Part shown: positions 1 to 12,608 of the stretch, piece after piece
Layout: every line of letters begins with the position of its first letter
How positions within the stretch are numbered: position 1 is the first letter of the stretch
From: Toxoplasma gondii ME49
Lineage: Eukaryota; Apicomplexa; Conoidasida; Eucoccidiorida; Sarcocystidae
Assembly: GCF_000006565.2 (NCBI RefSeq)
Contig: NC_031473.1
Location: 2,892,134 to 2,956,133 of the forward strand
Length of the DNA stretch: 64,000 nt
Direction of reading: 5' to 3'
Position numbers and translations under genes: made by a program
Notes under the pieces: model-generated
The model's database searches: none
The model's input: the letters and a program-made list of their open reading frames with translations, nothing else
Told to the model about the DNA's origin: nothing

Positions 1-1922
1 TCTGTGGCATGTGATCCACATCGGTCAACAGGACTCAAGAAACAAAAGAGAGCACTGACCGACAGCAACGTGACTGATATGTGTACCATTAGGTGCAGGA
101 GGCCATTACCAAACCCCTTGCCGGAGTGTCCAGGAATACCTGGTGCTTAATGACGATTCCTTCTTCCAACTTCCAAATCAACGTAATAAAAACGAGTTTG
201 GCTCCGTATCAGTCACTCAAAGGATCTATTTTGAATTCAGTGGTCTGGGTTGGACAATGCATGTACTCTTCACTAAGTAATAGCTCAACGGATTTGAATC
301 CTGAGGCGCGTGAGTGGTTAATTGGAGGACTGAATTCCCGAAAGGCGGCGTACCGCAATTTCGAAGACGATGGAGACAAACCGCTCAGCAATCCGTGTTC
401 AGATGGGTGCTCACAATGTGGAGAACGAGAGGTCATGTTGGAAGAATTTTCTGTCGTGCTAGTTCCGCAACAACCGCTTGAGCCGTAGTGCGCGCATCAG
501 GAAATCATTTCATGCTCTCAGCGGGGCACCGTGAATTCCAGAAGTCAGGAGGCTCGGAGCACCGAAAACTAAAGAGTGACGGCGGTCAGTCACCCCTTGT
601 CGCTCTATGCAACATGCAATATGGTTCCTGGGATCATGCATACTATTTGCTGTGGTAGACAGTAATCGAGGAATTCTCTATCCATCAACCAATGCGTTCC
701 TCAGAGGATCATTTTGGCAATTCAAGCCCACGAGTTGTATAGGCATGTCGAGTGCGAGCGTTCTCGAACAACAAACTGTTCATGTTTCATCGGTCAGGTG
801 TCTCAAACCGATGTTCGCAAACCCGACACACAATGTCTGTGAAGCATCTCTCCCCTGTCCCTTGCGAAGCAGCCGGTAGGGACATCCGGACATGGTGACT
901 ACACGCAAACCCAAATGCATTATGTACAGAAGACCGCGAATCATGGTCGGCTGATTCTCTTTTCATGGAAGCGCGAGAACTGGTGGTGCCACATATTGTC
1001 ATAACTTAAGTAAAAACCTCTTCGTAGTACTGCGGAGCTGCAGTTGAGTGAAAGAGTGGCATTCTTCCACTGTCACTCGCTTCAACGATAGAAATGGTTT
1101 CTCCGCTCGATTCACGAGGCACTGCAAGTACTTCGTCTTGTGTCAGTGCCACACGTCTAGATTCCATAGCACGAACGTTCACGGCATCTATGAAAGCCCG
1201 TCTACGGACACTATATCAATATGGTACACCCTCCTCCGAGATCACTAAGATTCAAGACTGATACACTATGAGCTACGGTTTACAATTGGGAGGGCATTCT
1301 ACCTACTGCCAAGACACATTGGCTGGCCTTTGTGTAACGATTTGAACAGCGATCCTCTTTTGGCGTACAAGAGCTCTTCGGGAAACAAATATCTGCTGGT
1401 TTCTCTACGTAACCTCTACCCGCGCGTGATTGGGGACCTTCGCACCTCAGTGGCAGCTCGTCGCACGCAGAGGATAGCTTCCGGCCTCCACGGTTGATGT
1501 GATTGTCGCCTAAAGCACACATCGGCACTCTGAAGCAGAAGACAGCGTTTTATCTGTCCATACCGAAGGTAGATAACACATGTTCGTTTCCGAGGACTGA
1601 GTCGTAGGCACATCCATATATACAAAATGGACACTGTCGTTAAATCCCTTCCACCACGGCCTCAAGAGACGGGAAAAAAAGCTGCAGATTCGCACGACCC
1701 TTCGTCTCTCGATGTTTTGCGCTCAGTTTTATGAGCCTGCGGTCGAAAGTGGCTGGACGCATCGTCGAACCCTTGACTCTGCTCAACACGTAAGGATAGA
1801 GGTGGAAAGACACTGCGAGAACCCAATATGTGATTCCAGCGTAGGGAGCGGTGCCACGGTCAACTCGGAAGCGTTAAAAAACCCTTAAACGTCGGACGGC
1901 TGCCATCGACGTCAAGAAAAGT
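1..1922. other. Stretch with no recognised gene
   Basis: Only short open frames occur here on either strand (the longest about 131 codons, without an ATG-initiated protein-like sequence). I see no splice-bounded exon, RNA gene or repeat array. The right end, next to the minus-strand stop at 1923, probably includes the 3' untranslated region of the small secreted protein gene. Confidence 0.5.
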
Positions 1923-3032
1923 TTAGATCCCATCGGTTTTCAGGCCTTCAAGGACCCCTTCCAAGCTGGACAAGTCGAATCCACCGGTCGCCAGACTTTC
2001 GAGAGCGGTCTTAAGACCCGCTTCATTGGCGATGTTCGGGTTTTCGAGGGCACGTTGTGCGACTTCAGCGAGCTCCTTCTGTTCGACTCCGAACTTTGAG
2101 GCGAACGCTTCGACCAGGCTCCGGATCAAGTCCTCCAAAACCTTCATGTCCTCTCCAAGGCGGCCCCTCAGTTTTTCTTCGCCCATCTGGAGAGTCTGTT
2201 CGATGTCTGCAGCAGTCTTTTTTTCGTCACCGGAGGTGGAGGGCACAGATTCTGCAAATACAAACGTGGAACACGGCACACAAAATGCGGCATGTAGCGC
2301 CACGCCCAATAAAATGATTCTGAATACATTTTACAGGCACGGTTCTATTCATTAGAAATGTCCCTGGGAAAACATGCCACTTTTATACCATGCCCGGGAC
2401 AAATGCACCATTCTTGAGGAGGAACAGAGAACGAGCATTTTTCGGTACTGTCAATAACGCCACACTTTTCTGTCTCATATGTGCTCAATTGCACCTTCAG
2501 GTTTGGAACTAAACCCAAATGGTCTAAGGACTGTCAAAGGAACACAGTGAAAGCGCATACCTTGAGAGACATCTTGTATACTATACCACTCAACCTATCA
2601 ATAAATCAATATCCATGACCGTGTCGAACGCACGACACTTGACAGTCCACTTCAGGACATTTCCACAGCCAACCGATATACAGGAGCATTGGGCATCCGA
2701 GATACGGCGGGGCACCATGGAGAAGTGCCACAGGCTGTTTCATATTTTATATATTTGACCGGTACGAGTTACGGTACACCACTCTAAATCTGTCCTAAAG
2801 CTTTCTGCCTATTTTGAAAGGAGTCCAAGCGTCGCTTCGCGCCAGAGCGTCGAACGCCCACAGAAGGGTGTTTCCAGCTTTCGGGGCGAACCGAATCCGG
2901 GAAACCATTCCCTGAAACTCTACACATTTGCATGGTGCGTGCACCGGGAAGACTCGGCGCGAAATTTTGCCTACCAGAAGCGGCGGCGAAGCCGATGAGG
3001 GAACCGAAGACGATGGCGGCAGAGAGCTTCAT
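1923..3032 (-). CDS. Small secreted alpha-helical protein (two exons)
   Basis: Model: exon 1 at 3032-2975, exon 2 at 2251-1923, 128 residues. Exon 1 encodes almost exactly a signal peptide, MKLSAAIVFGSLIGFAAAS, and ends in a GTAGGC donor. Exon 2 follows a good acceptor (ttgtatttgcag), and the phases match (G plus AA gives Glu). The mature part is about 109 residues, acidic, Cys-free and predicted helical, with repeated Leu/Ala heptads such as LEDLIRSLVEAFASKFG and a Gly-Leu-rich end (SLEGVLEGLKTDGI). There is no transmembrane segment after the signal peptide, so the protein should enter the secretory pathway. In coccidia such small soluble proteins often go to dense granules, the vacuole or the surface, but that is inference. 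I do not recognise a family. The start has a good context (tcaaaATG). The gene shares a roughly 1.3 kb spacer with the divergent prohibitin gene. Confidence 0.72.
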
Positions 3033-4342
3033 TTTGATAGTGTAGAGTGCAGCTGGAAAGGAGGTGCGAATCTCTGCCCGAGGGCAACGTGTACGTACAC
3101 CAAAAAAATCCGCTGAAACAGGGTTAAACGAATAATGACGGTGGCTGTTGCGCGATCAGGCAGATTTGTGGACTGTTGTCGGTATTTCCGCGCACCGTGG
3201 GTCCGGGGTTCAGGGCTGACCCGCGTCTAAACTAGCCGGCGTCTTGGGTTCGCGTCCCGTGCGGCGCCCGCAGCACCCGTAGGAACATTTTGGGTCTGTT
3301 CCGCAGTTGCCTCCACGCGATGTGCCGGGGTGGCGGCGCATTAACGGGGCGAGATGCTGGAGTTCCGGTCACCAACGTGTTGGTGGCCTGCGCGCAGAGA
3401 CGAGTCTAGAAATTCAAGGGCACCGGCTGCGAGACTCTGCCGTCTTCACAGCCCGCAGTTGTATTTAGTTGTTTTAGACACTTTCCCTGTTCTCTCGACA
3501 CACACACTGGGCAAAGCTGCAGGCGAGCCGGATTTAGAGCGGATCGGGACTTCTGCCTGGATGCGACCGATTATTTTAAGACAGAAGGCACTTGCTGAGG
3601 TGTAAAACTCGGCCTTCAACCCAGAAGGCGCACACTTCCGCGGCGGCTTTTCGATTTTGCTGAAAACGCGCCTTAGGCAAAGCCGGCTTAGTCTGCTGCG
3701 CATGTGGGACAGGCCGCAAAAAAGAAGACACGTTTCGGTTTAACGGGCTTTAAATTCACGCAAACCCGGTAGAACGGAGAGGAGACTGGAAGATTTCCTA
3801 GGTGACACAAACAGTGAAATTGCGGTCGCCCCGACAATTCCCCGTGCGTGCGGGACGAGACGTCATCACATGCTCCGCCCTCTGTTCCCCTCCTCGGTTC
3901 AAGAAAACAGTAAATCTCACACCCTCTTTCTCAGCTTTTTGCTTAGAAAGTCCGTTTCTTTCTTCACCCCCGGCCATTCACCTGTCGTTTTTTGAGACAC
4001 CAACTTTACGTGCATTTTGCGTCTGTACCAGTGCTAAGACTTCCGTCTCTCCACGCCACGCATCCGTCCGCGGAGGGAGCTTTTTAGGAAGAATTTTTTT
4101 TCTGAAAGTAGACAACGAACCGCGCTCGCAGTTTTTGCCTTGCACTCGGTTTGGCACTTTCTACTGTCTTTTGGAGCTCAATTTTCGCACCTATCTCAAC
4201 TCTGGGTCGCCGCGAGAATCCAACTGTGCGGTTGCGTCGTCGTGTGATTCGTCCCTGTACGAAGTTCGCGTTCTGAATCTTTTACTGGACAACAGTCTAA
4301 CACGCTCTTCGAGTCAACACGTGAATTCTTTCAGCGTCGAAA
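3033..4342. promoter_or_regulatory. Divergent intergenic region (secreted protein / prohibitin)
   Basis: About 1.3 kb separate two divergent start codons, so it must hold both promoters and 5' untranslated regions. No TATA box is obvious, as is usual in these organisms. The heptamer AGAGACG lies at 3396-3402 and matches the WGAGACG-type element described in Toxoplasma promoters. Its use here is unproven. No open frame in the stretch looks like protein. Confidence 0.4.
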
Positions 4343-6713
4343 ATGGCAGAGAGACTCCTCACGACCATCGGCCGCGCTGGGGTCCTTCTTGGCTCCGCCG
4401 GTTTCGTTGCCTCTTCTTGTCTCTATGACGGTAAGTGCTCTGTCATTTCTGTCACAATTTATTAGTTGAAGAAAGTCCGAAAATTGTGAGAGGGCAACAA
4501 TGGATTCATTCCATGTGCCGCAGGGGCCGCTGTTCCGCTCGCCGCGAAGGGGAAAATTCGGACACGAATATAAGTTAATCTATTTCAGTGTCAACTTTCA
4601 GGACGTTGAGACAAAACATAAAACAGACGATGCATGGAGATTTCCGTCTCCCTTGCATCAGTGGGATTCGCGACTACGGAACTGTGTCTCGCGCAGCCCC
4701 GTGTGCTGCAAAATAGTCTCAGAGAGCACGGTTTCCGTTTCCTAGAGATGAGTTGACCACGTTACTTAGCTGGGAGAGTGCCCGCAAGTCACCTCAGTGA
4801 AACATACCCAGAAAGGCTTGATTTTTCTTCGAGTGCTTTGAGGAGTGTGCACAGAGGGAATCTCCGTTGCCTTGCACAGTGACGGTTATAGTCGCCGGCG
4901 GATGCAACAGTGATAGCCGTCTAGAGGAAAAGGCTTTCTTCTCTTATTGGGGATTCCGGTCCTCGCGATGCTCCGCTGCGTGGTAGCTGTCTGTAGAGAC
5001 CGCCCATTTGGGGGCACAAAAGAGAAAGGGTCTTTCTATTGTCTCAGCTTCGGTGACTGTCGTGATTCCATCGTTTTTCGACATGTTGTCTCCTGTATCA
5101 TTGATATTTTGTGAATAGCGCCCTTTGATGAAGGATGCTGAAGCGCGACGATGCTTTCCTCGAGGGCCACACAAAAGCTGGAAGCGTGCTCCTCTACCAC
5201 TGTACTGATGTGCACGCAGGTGCTATATATATATATATATATATATGCTTCTTTGTATATCTTCCGCCGGGTTTCATTGTGTACTAGCATGAATGCTTGT
5301 CGGGGTGTGGAAACAGTATTTATCAAAGGTCAAAAGGATTCGACGTCCCTGAATCTGCCTTCGCTTTCTTGTCCGTACCACTACAATGATACGTATCATT
5401 GTGTATCCCGTTGTATGCCGTTGCCTGTGCATCACCGTGGAGACGTGAACGTGCCTGTTCGACGGCCTCGAGACCACTCGTGTTTTCTTTCAAGTGCGAC
5501 AGGTCTCTTTCTTTTCTTCGTTCAGTGGATGGCGGCCAGCGCGCGGTGATGTTCAACCGTTTCGGAGGCGTGGCGAAGAAGCCAATTGGAGAGGGCATGC
5601 ATCTGTATTTTCCGTGGTTCCAAGTGCCCTTTCTGTACGACGTCCGCATTCGCCCAAAGGTTATCAACACGACAACGGGAACTCGCGACTTGCAGATGGT
5701 GTCTGTGGGTCTGAGGCTGCTGTACCGGCCCATGGAGGATCGGCTGCCGATCATTCACCAGACTCTCGGTCCTGACTACGACGAGCGTGTGTTGCCGTCT
5801 ATTGGAAACGAAGTGCTGAAAGCCGTTGTTGCGCGCTACGACGCTGAGAGCCTCTTGACTCAGAGAGACAAAGTTTCGCACGACATCAGAGATGCCATCA
5901 CAAACCGTGCCCGCCAGTTCGACCTCGTCCTCGACGACGTTGCCATTGTAAGATGTCGAAAGAATTAAGGGATGATGCACAGGGAAGGATACGTCTTGTA
6001 CGACTGACGGGGCGGTAGGTCTTTCTGAGTTTTCCCTTTGTATTTCCTTTCGTTCCGGTAGGGTCTGGTCTTAAGGCGGAGAGATTCACGCAGATTCCGA
6101 GATGCGCCATTGAAGAACAGATTTTAGGCTTGTACCTGCCAGAGTGCAAGTTGTAAATGAAGAACTGTTTAGCACAACACACCGAGTCATGTAGGGGCCG
6201 TTTCACCTCTCTCCTGGCCGGATCAACACTAGAGAAGTGGATCTGGGGAACAAAGTTATTCATAAAGACTCTTGTCTTTTTCATTCCCACACTGCGGCGA
6301 TGCGGATCGTACCAGCACCGGTGCAATCGTTTTCTTTCTGAATTTAAAGTTCCAGTGAGACCGAATAGGCGTCTTTGGTCTTGCGTGAAACCTGTGTTTG
6401 AAATCAGACGCACCTGAGCTACGGCAAAGAGTTTTCAAAAGCCATTGAGGAGAAGCAGGTTGCTCAGCAAGAAAGCGAAAGAACGAAATTCATCGTCGCA
6501 CGGACAGAGCAGGAGAAGAAGGCAGCCGTCGTGCGTGCAGAGGGAGAAGCCGAGGCAGCGACTTTGATTTCTGAAGCCATCAAACAGCACGGCACAGGAC
6601 TGATCGAAGTTCGTCGCTTGGACGCTGCAAAGGAAATCGCCGACACCATGGCTAAGAGCCGGAACGTCATGTATCTGCCCTCGGGCGTCAACATGCTTTT
6701 GTCTCAGCAATAA
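4343..6713 (+). CDS. PHB1: Prohibitin 1 (three exons)
   Basis: Exons 4343-4430, 5526-5947 and 6408-6713 give 271 residues, the usual PHB1 length. Prohibitin 1 pairs with prohibitin 2 in ring complexes of the mitochondrial inner membrane that stabilise membrane proteins and m-AAA protease partners. The N-terminus has the short hydrophobic anchor (about residues 8-25) without a cleavable signal. The SPFH/band-7 domain follows from [14 protein letters not shown], with the conserved stretch [16 protein letters not shown] coiled coil ([20 protein letters not shown] region) and the typical PHB1 end [16 protein letters not shown] complete it. All three splice junctions have GT-AG borders and match in phase (1 then 0). 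The start context is gtcgaaaATGG. The match to PHB1 rather than PHB2 rests on length and the C-terminal motif. Confidence 0.96.
5224..5246. repeat. (TA)n microsatellite in PHB1 intron 1
   Basis: An uninterrupted TA run lies in the first prohibitin intron. It carries no coding signal and is likely length-polymorphic. Confidence 0.9.
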
Positions 6714-8449
6714 AGGAGGAACAAAGGCGACGACAAAGTGGCGAAGGAAGAGGCAGATCAAGAAAAACGAGCGTGGCCTGTTCGCGGGGGTCTGGAGAAA
6801 CGAGCGATCACAGCTTGTGTCGGAAGACCTAAATCTCTGGGTGCTTCCCTAGGCTTCACACGCGTTCAAGAGAGTTGATTTTTGCCGCGCTTACGGAGCT
6901 GGTTCGGTTTGTTGGTGTCGAGGCTGAGGCCAGCAGACCGTGAAGATGGTAAAGCAGGGGAAAAGAGTGCAGTTTCTTGTCGATGCAACACTGAAGGTGT
7001 GTTAGCAAGGAGTTGCGTACACTGTTTAGGGTCGAAGTGTGCGTGCTATTGCAAAGAACTAAACACGGGACACGAGAGGTGTGTCTAACACAAGCAGTGG
7101 GATAGCACTTATTTATCGTACGCCGACACAGAAGACACCACCTGTGGCTGAGAGCAAGTTGCTCTGCTGAAGAGTCTTTCGGGGTACCCTGCAGCTATGC
7201 ACTGCCTACTGGAGCCTCTTTCGTTTTCGAGTGACTCGGGCCATTTCTCCGGATGTTTGCTATACCTTGTTGTGGAACCCTTTTCTGCGGTTCACTGCGT
7301 GGTGGCAACTTTCTATCTCAAAAGAACTGTCTTTTTTTGAGACGGAGGAGACGGACGGGTGAGGGGCTTGCAGAGGATGTGTCGGCCGGGAGGCCTCAGC
7401 CTTTTGCGTCCGTTTCGTTCTTTTGCGTACTCATCCTACTGTGTTTCAGTCAGTTCCATTCTCCCACTTTGTTTTTATCTCCAAAACTCCTTCCGCTTCC
7501 AGCAACTCACGTCTCGACGTAAACGTCGCTAGTGCCTTTCAGATCCAGCCTCCGATTGCATCTCAACTTCAGGGAGAAACAAACCCCGACCCTGGCTGAT
7601 GCTATATTCGGTGTAGGCCATGAAAAGCTCGTGTGACTCCTGAGAGCGAAACTATACCAGGCACGAAATCAGTGTAACTCATTTCGTCCAGAAGACACTC
7701 AAATTACTCTATCCCTTTCAGTATATGCGCCGCTGCGCGTCAACATGTCAGAATTCGTGACCGTGAACAATGCGGATGTCTTCACAACGCAAACTGTTCA
7801 GCACTCCAGTGTGAGTAGTGAGAACCACAAAAAGCAGGATTTGACGAGGTCCGACGTTCTTTGCCACACAGTGCCTCTCGCAAAGTGAAGCGTTCCTGCT
7901 TTCTGACATTTGCAATCAAAAATATGTAGCACTTCGTTTTTGCAACCCTGAAGATCCACAGATTAAAGGATGACACGGATCGGTGTCCGAAAAACTGCAG
8001 ATGGGCGGGTAAACAGGCTAGTACGAGAAGTCTGAACCGATGGCGAACGCAACGGAGAATCGTGTGAAACTTCTTCGCACGTCAGGCATCACGTAAAGTG
8101 GAGCTTGATCAGAAACAAAAAAGGGAATATGCGGTGTATCATTCACTCACAGGCTCGTAAAGCCTTTTGGTTTATGTTTTGCATCCTTCTCGCCGACGGC
8201 TGACGGCGCGGGAGTGGTGGTGTACAGCATGATAAAGAATTTGGTTGTTTGCCGAGTCTAAGTTATACTGCGCTATTCAGGACTGTCTCGGAACAGTATC
8301 TACAACAAGTATCATCTTAATTGTGTTGTGATGACGCGATAGGTCAGAAGCTTAACAGAGCACTATAGAACATGACTGAGATGCATATCAGTAAGGGTAA
8401 ACAGACATTGACGAAATCCATCATCATATATGCAAATACACAGACTTAA
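6714..8449. other. 3' flank of PHB1 and spacer
   Basis: The first few hundred bases are probably the prohibitin 3' untranslated region. Beyond that I see only short, unconvincing open frames and no splice-bounded exon or repeat array. Confidence 0.5.
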
Positions 8450-8983
8450 TTATGCTGCACAGACTAACATGAGGAAGGAGACTACCACGCTACGGTAGTG
8501 CAACATTACTTGGATCCGGTAAACGAAGACATTCAATATCTGAACCAGTGTTCCGACCGGCAATGTATACACTCCAAATTGCTCCGTAGAAACATAGGAC
8601 CATATTATAAATTGAAACATGGAGTCCAGCCTGGACGGCTTCAGAGAGCTACAATTATTGGTCAGTTGGAGTTCTGGATCGTTCATAACGAACTGGATTG
8701 GCTGTACTTCAACTCCAGAGTCGTACTTCCAGGTACTTTTAAGTCTCCGCTTCTTCGAGTTGAATTTATACATCGCTGGGCCGCAAATCACTTGCAGAGA
8801 CGTTTCATCTCGTGATTTCAATGGATTCTGGTAGAGCCAACTTGCACGGTGGAGTTGTTCCCAAACTGCCGTACCGTGTTGGCGAGGCAGACTACTCAAA
8901 TTACGGTGACGTTCCGTCGGAGCCTGTTTGAATTTCATGAACAGAGTTACGTGTTGTATTTCCTTGACTCCGATGGCCTGCAC
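8450..8983 (-). other. Unusually long open frame, identity unknown
   Basis: A 177-codon open frame stands out in a stretch of near-neutral base composition, and a 105-codon frame is open on the opposite strand over much of the same DNA. The minus-strand product is mixed in composition, with hydrophobic patches near its end (FIIWSYVSTEQFGVYTLPVG). I recognise no family. It could be a single-exon gene, a decayed mobile element, a nuclear copy of organelle DNA (common in Toxoplasma), or chance. The first codon of the frame is not a well-placed ATG, so no start is proposed. Confidence 0.22.
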
Positions 8984-11900
8984 TAAAGCTTTAAAAACGT
9001 ATCCAACCGCCAGACTTCATGCGATGTGCCCGAACTAGGATACGTGGGATAGAAATGCCACCCGCCGTGCAGGCGAGCATTGGACTTCCAGCGTTCAAGA
9101 TTCAGGTTATTTCACATCAGTTATGGTGAAGGCGCATCACAAGGATTATTGTGATTTCTCGCATTATAACGAAGGAAAACTGTTCGATGCTGTTATGAGT
9201 AGGACTTCGACACCCTTTTGTCCCAACGCATAGTGTATAATCGGTCACGACAATGGCTACAGTAGACTGACCAAAACAGACATACAAGCACCTTTGCATT
9301 TACTGAAACTTAGACGGATTACTGACAGCGAAAGGTTTGTTGGCTCGCCGTTGGGATCCTCAAGTGTGCGTGTGTACCGAGGACGTTCCTGAATTGTCTT
9401 CCGCATCATTGACAACCTCCTCCCAATTGCACATTGCTCCGTATACTGCCGACAAACATCGACAGCTGAACCCCCTATTTTGTTCCACAAGAGTCCAACG
9501 GTCGACTTTATATTGTCTAGCCGTGGAATTAATTTTAACTCTTTGTTTCTACGAAAGTAAAGAATCTGTAACAACTCAGTGGTAAAATAAAGCGCTGTCG
9601 AATACCTCTACCTAGTGTCGACAAAAATCCCATGTCTTCCCATGTGTGCACGCCCTTTTCTATTCGCAAGAACTAGGAAGAAGCATTTTCAGCATGTGAC
9701 ATCTGCACTAATAAGCCAAGGCGTTATCTTCATCAAAATGCAGGACAGGAAACACATGAATCGGGAAGCAAAGGGCTATGGACGCACACAGTTGAGAGCC
9801 CGCCAACAACCCGTGTCTTACCAGGCCCATCCCGTTCTTCACTTACAAAGACAGGAAGAACTGCCGTTCTACTGGACAGTGTTTTCAGTATCCATGCCAA
9901 TATTCTTCTAGTGAAAAAAGATCTTAGAATCCTCAACAGGAGAGCAAAACGCCAAAGAAAAGCACCGACGAGTAATCACAAAACTCCGAGGCCCTAGCAG
10001 CTCACCCGCTTTTTAGAATCTCAGAAGATTGGGAAAATAGCGCACCAACGATATAATCTTCGCACTTGATAATTTTGCCACTTTCTCTAGTAACCTATCT
10101 CCAGCACTTCTCTTTTGAAAGTAGAGTGTCAAAGGTCTAATTGATACTGTTTCTATTCTTGAAGGATGCTGGTGTAGGGCACAAACGTAAATTGCCGTCG
10201 TGTCCCCCGCTCCCATCCCCCCCCCAAGTTAGGATCTGACGATTTACAGCCCCCGCGAGACAAAGTAGGAATGAGGGGCAGAACGAATCTGGAGTTCTGT
10301 AAGGGTAACACGAATGTTCTGAATTATTTTTGTTTCTTCCAATTCTGTCCCTACTACTCCGAAGTCCCAGGGATAGTTTGCCGAGTGCGCCAGCAGGAAA
10401 TCATCGTCGCGAACGAAAGACAGTCGATACTTCGGCGTGCAAGCCTTTATCAAAAAATATCATGTGGCTATATACAAATGACTGAGCTCCTTCGCTCTTG
10501 AGATGTCCGCTTCTACACATGCAGCAATCTCTGTGGGTGGTTCAGAAGCAGTTTGCCCACGAGCTAACGAGGCATACAGTCAAACATGAGAATTTCCGGT
10601 TTTCAAAGAAATCTATTTGCATCTGCGTCAATTTGACGGCGAAAAGTCGCTCTGTCCTCTCTTCAATTACGCTCGTTGTGTCAAATTATCGCGCCTGGGA
10701 AAAAAGAGTCTTAGTAGTAAACTAGAAATGCCTCGCAACTTGTCTTTGCAAATTGAACGCAACACTCAGAAGACTTAAGCTGTCCAGTGGGGTGCTGGCG
10801 TCAGGTGCCGTACAGAACTCGGCTGTCATACCTAGTACCCTACAGAGCAGATGGCCTTGCTGTTGTTTGTGGGTCTCGAGAATGAGGAAGAAACACGGTA
10901 AAGAGGGAAGCCCTTGAGACCCAAAAAACCGTGTCTTGCCTTCGTGAGGCGCCCGAAATCTGGGTTTTCCCGTGTGTCTGAAGCAGCCAATAACGAGGGT
11001 AGTCCAACTGGACATGGGCATGCGCGTTCGAGGAGAGACACACAACACAAACAGTCGCTGGCTTTAGTGCTGAGTCCGTTCCTGCGAGACGAAGTCACAA
11101 AATCCGACACAGGCGCAACAATGTCTCAGCCACGGAAAAAAACATCCCCATGTGTCAATATATACATGTACACATGTATTCTCACATGGAACCAGGAATG
11201 TGTATATGCATATATGTGTCACACACTCTCGACCTCGGTATTTTAAATCACCCCCGTACAGTTGGCAAAAAACGTTTTCGATTTTTTCCCTGCTCGAGAC
11301 GCCTCCCTGTTTTCTTTCCCCCAAAACACGGCCTCTTCCTGTTATTAAGCTGCTCTCCCTAGGTGGCACTCGCCTTTTCCCCGCTGGCTCTTTTTTCAGG
11401 GAAAAGCTGGGTGTCAGTGCTGTTGGGAAAGCGCCCTTCGCACGTGCTGTGGATATGCACTGAGAGGAACGTTCACGATTTCCACCTTCGCCTATTTTTT
11501 GTCACAAATCCAAAACAAGTCACTGCCCTGCGTATCCGTTACTTCTCCGTTGGGATCGACCGTCAAAAACGCAAAAAAAAATTCACACACTTCTCCGAGC
11601 ACTACGCATGTTGAGACTCTGTTCCACCGGATTTCAGTGGTTGAATTTTCCACTTCTTGCTCTGGGTTTCTCTGTACACGGTTCCTGAGCCTTGTGCGCT
11701 TCCCAATTTGCTTTCCGGTATCCTTTTTGTACAAATTGCGTTTTTCTTTCGCCCCTTTCACTCCCGCATCCCCGCACGGGCGAACCACTGCCTCGTTTCC
11801 ACTGAGAAGCTAGCTTTGTGAAGAGTTGAAACGAGAGACAGTTCGAGAAAAATCCATTGCTTCTCAAAGTCGGAGCATTAACTCTTTCTTCACGTCACAG

Positions 11901-12608
11901 AAGGCACTGTGAACCGGATTTCGAACCCCGTCTGGTCATCCCACGAAACGGCACGAAAACACATGTGGCGCGAGTGTATATACACCGTAAAATCTGTACA
12001 GAAATGTCGACGGCACCTCGAGAAAACTGGCCACGCGCACGGGGTTTCTCAGTCCGTGCAGGCGGAAGACGCGTTCTGTAGACTGATTTACAGCGCCCAC
12101 ACGCAAATCCATAATCGTGCTAATCCATCCTTTCGCGACGACTTCAAACCCTTAGGTGTCTCGCTGTCCGACCGTTACACCTGCCGTGTGCCAGAGGCGC
12201 TTCACGGTCCCGGGACCCTTTTTCGTGCCAGCCGGGACACCAAATGGAAACGGTTTTTGCAGTCCTCAGGTAAGATGTGCATGCTCTTGATTTGCGACAT
12301 CTCAAAACATAAAAGGCGTGGGTTTTCGCTGTCGAAGCGCGTATTACCAGCGCTCCCCCCTCGCGAATTGGAGACACACCGCGTCCGCACCACACACATG
12401 GCCGTCTCTTCAGAAGATTTCTCGTTGGAAGCTCGTCCCTCACTCTTCGCACTTCTCCATCTCACGACACGCACACCTTGTTCCTCCACTCGAACCCACA
12501 ATTCCGTTTCCTCCCTTGCAATCCCACCCCCCCCTCCCCCCACAACACACGCTCACCTCCTCTACACTAGAACTTTTTTCTCAACTTCATATCTCCCCCG
12601 CCTCTGCT
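8984..12608. other. Spacer and 3' flank of the G3BP-like gene
   Basis: No convincing gene is visible. A few frames of 70-110 codons occur on both strands around 10.7-11.9 kb but lack matching splice signals and have no family resemblance. The part nearest 12.6 kb should contain the 3' untranslated region of the minus-strand G3BP-like gene. A 390-codon plus-strand frame entering from 11909 is an artefact of the G3BP RGG region. Confidence 0.5.

Noticed and set aside
3181..3260. GC-rich stretch with a GGTTCAGGG-like box, considered as a tRNA
   Set aside because: No matching acceptor stem or anticodon arm can be drawn.
5898..6413. 171-codon minus-strand frame inside PHB1 intron 2
   Set aside because: Antisense to intron and exon edges, no family match, no splice support.
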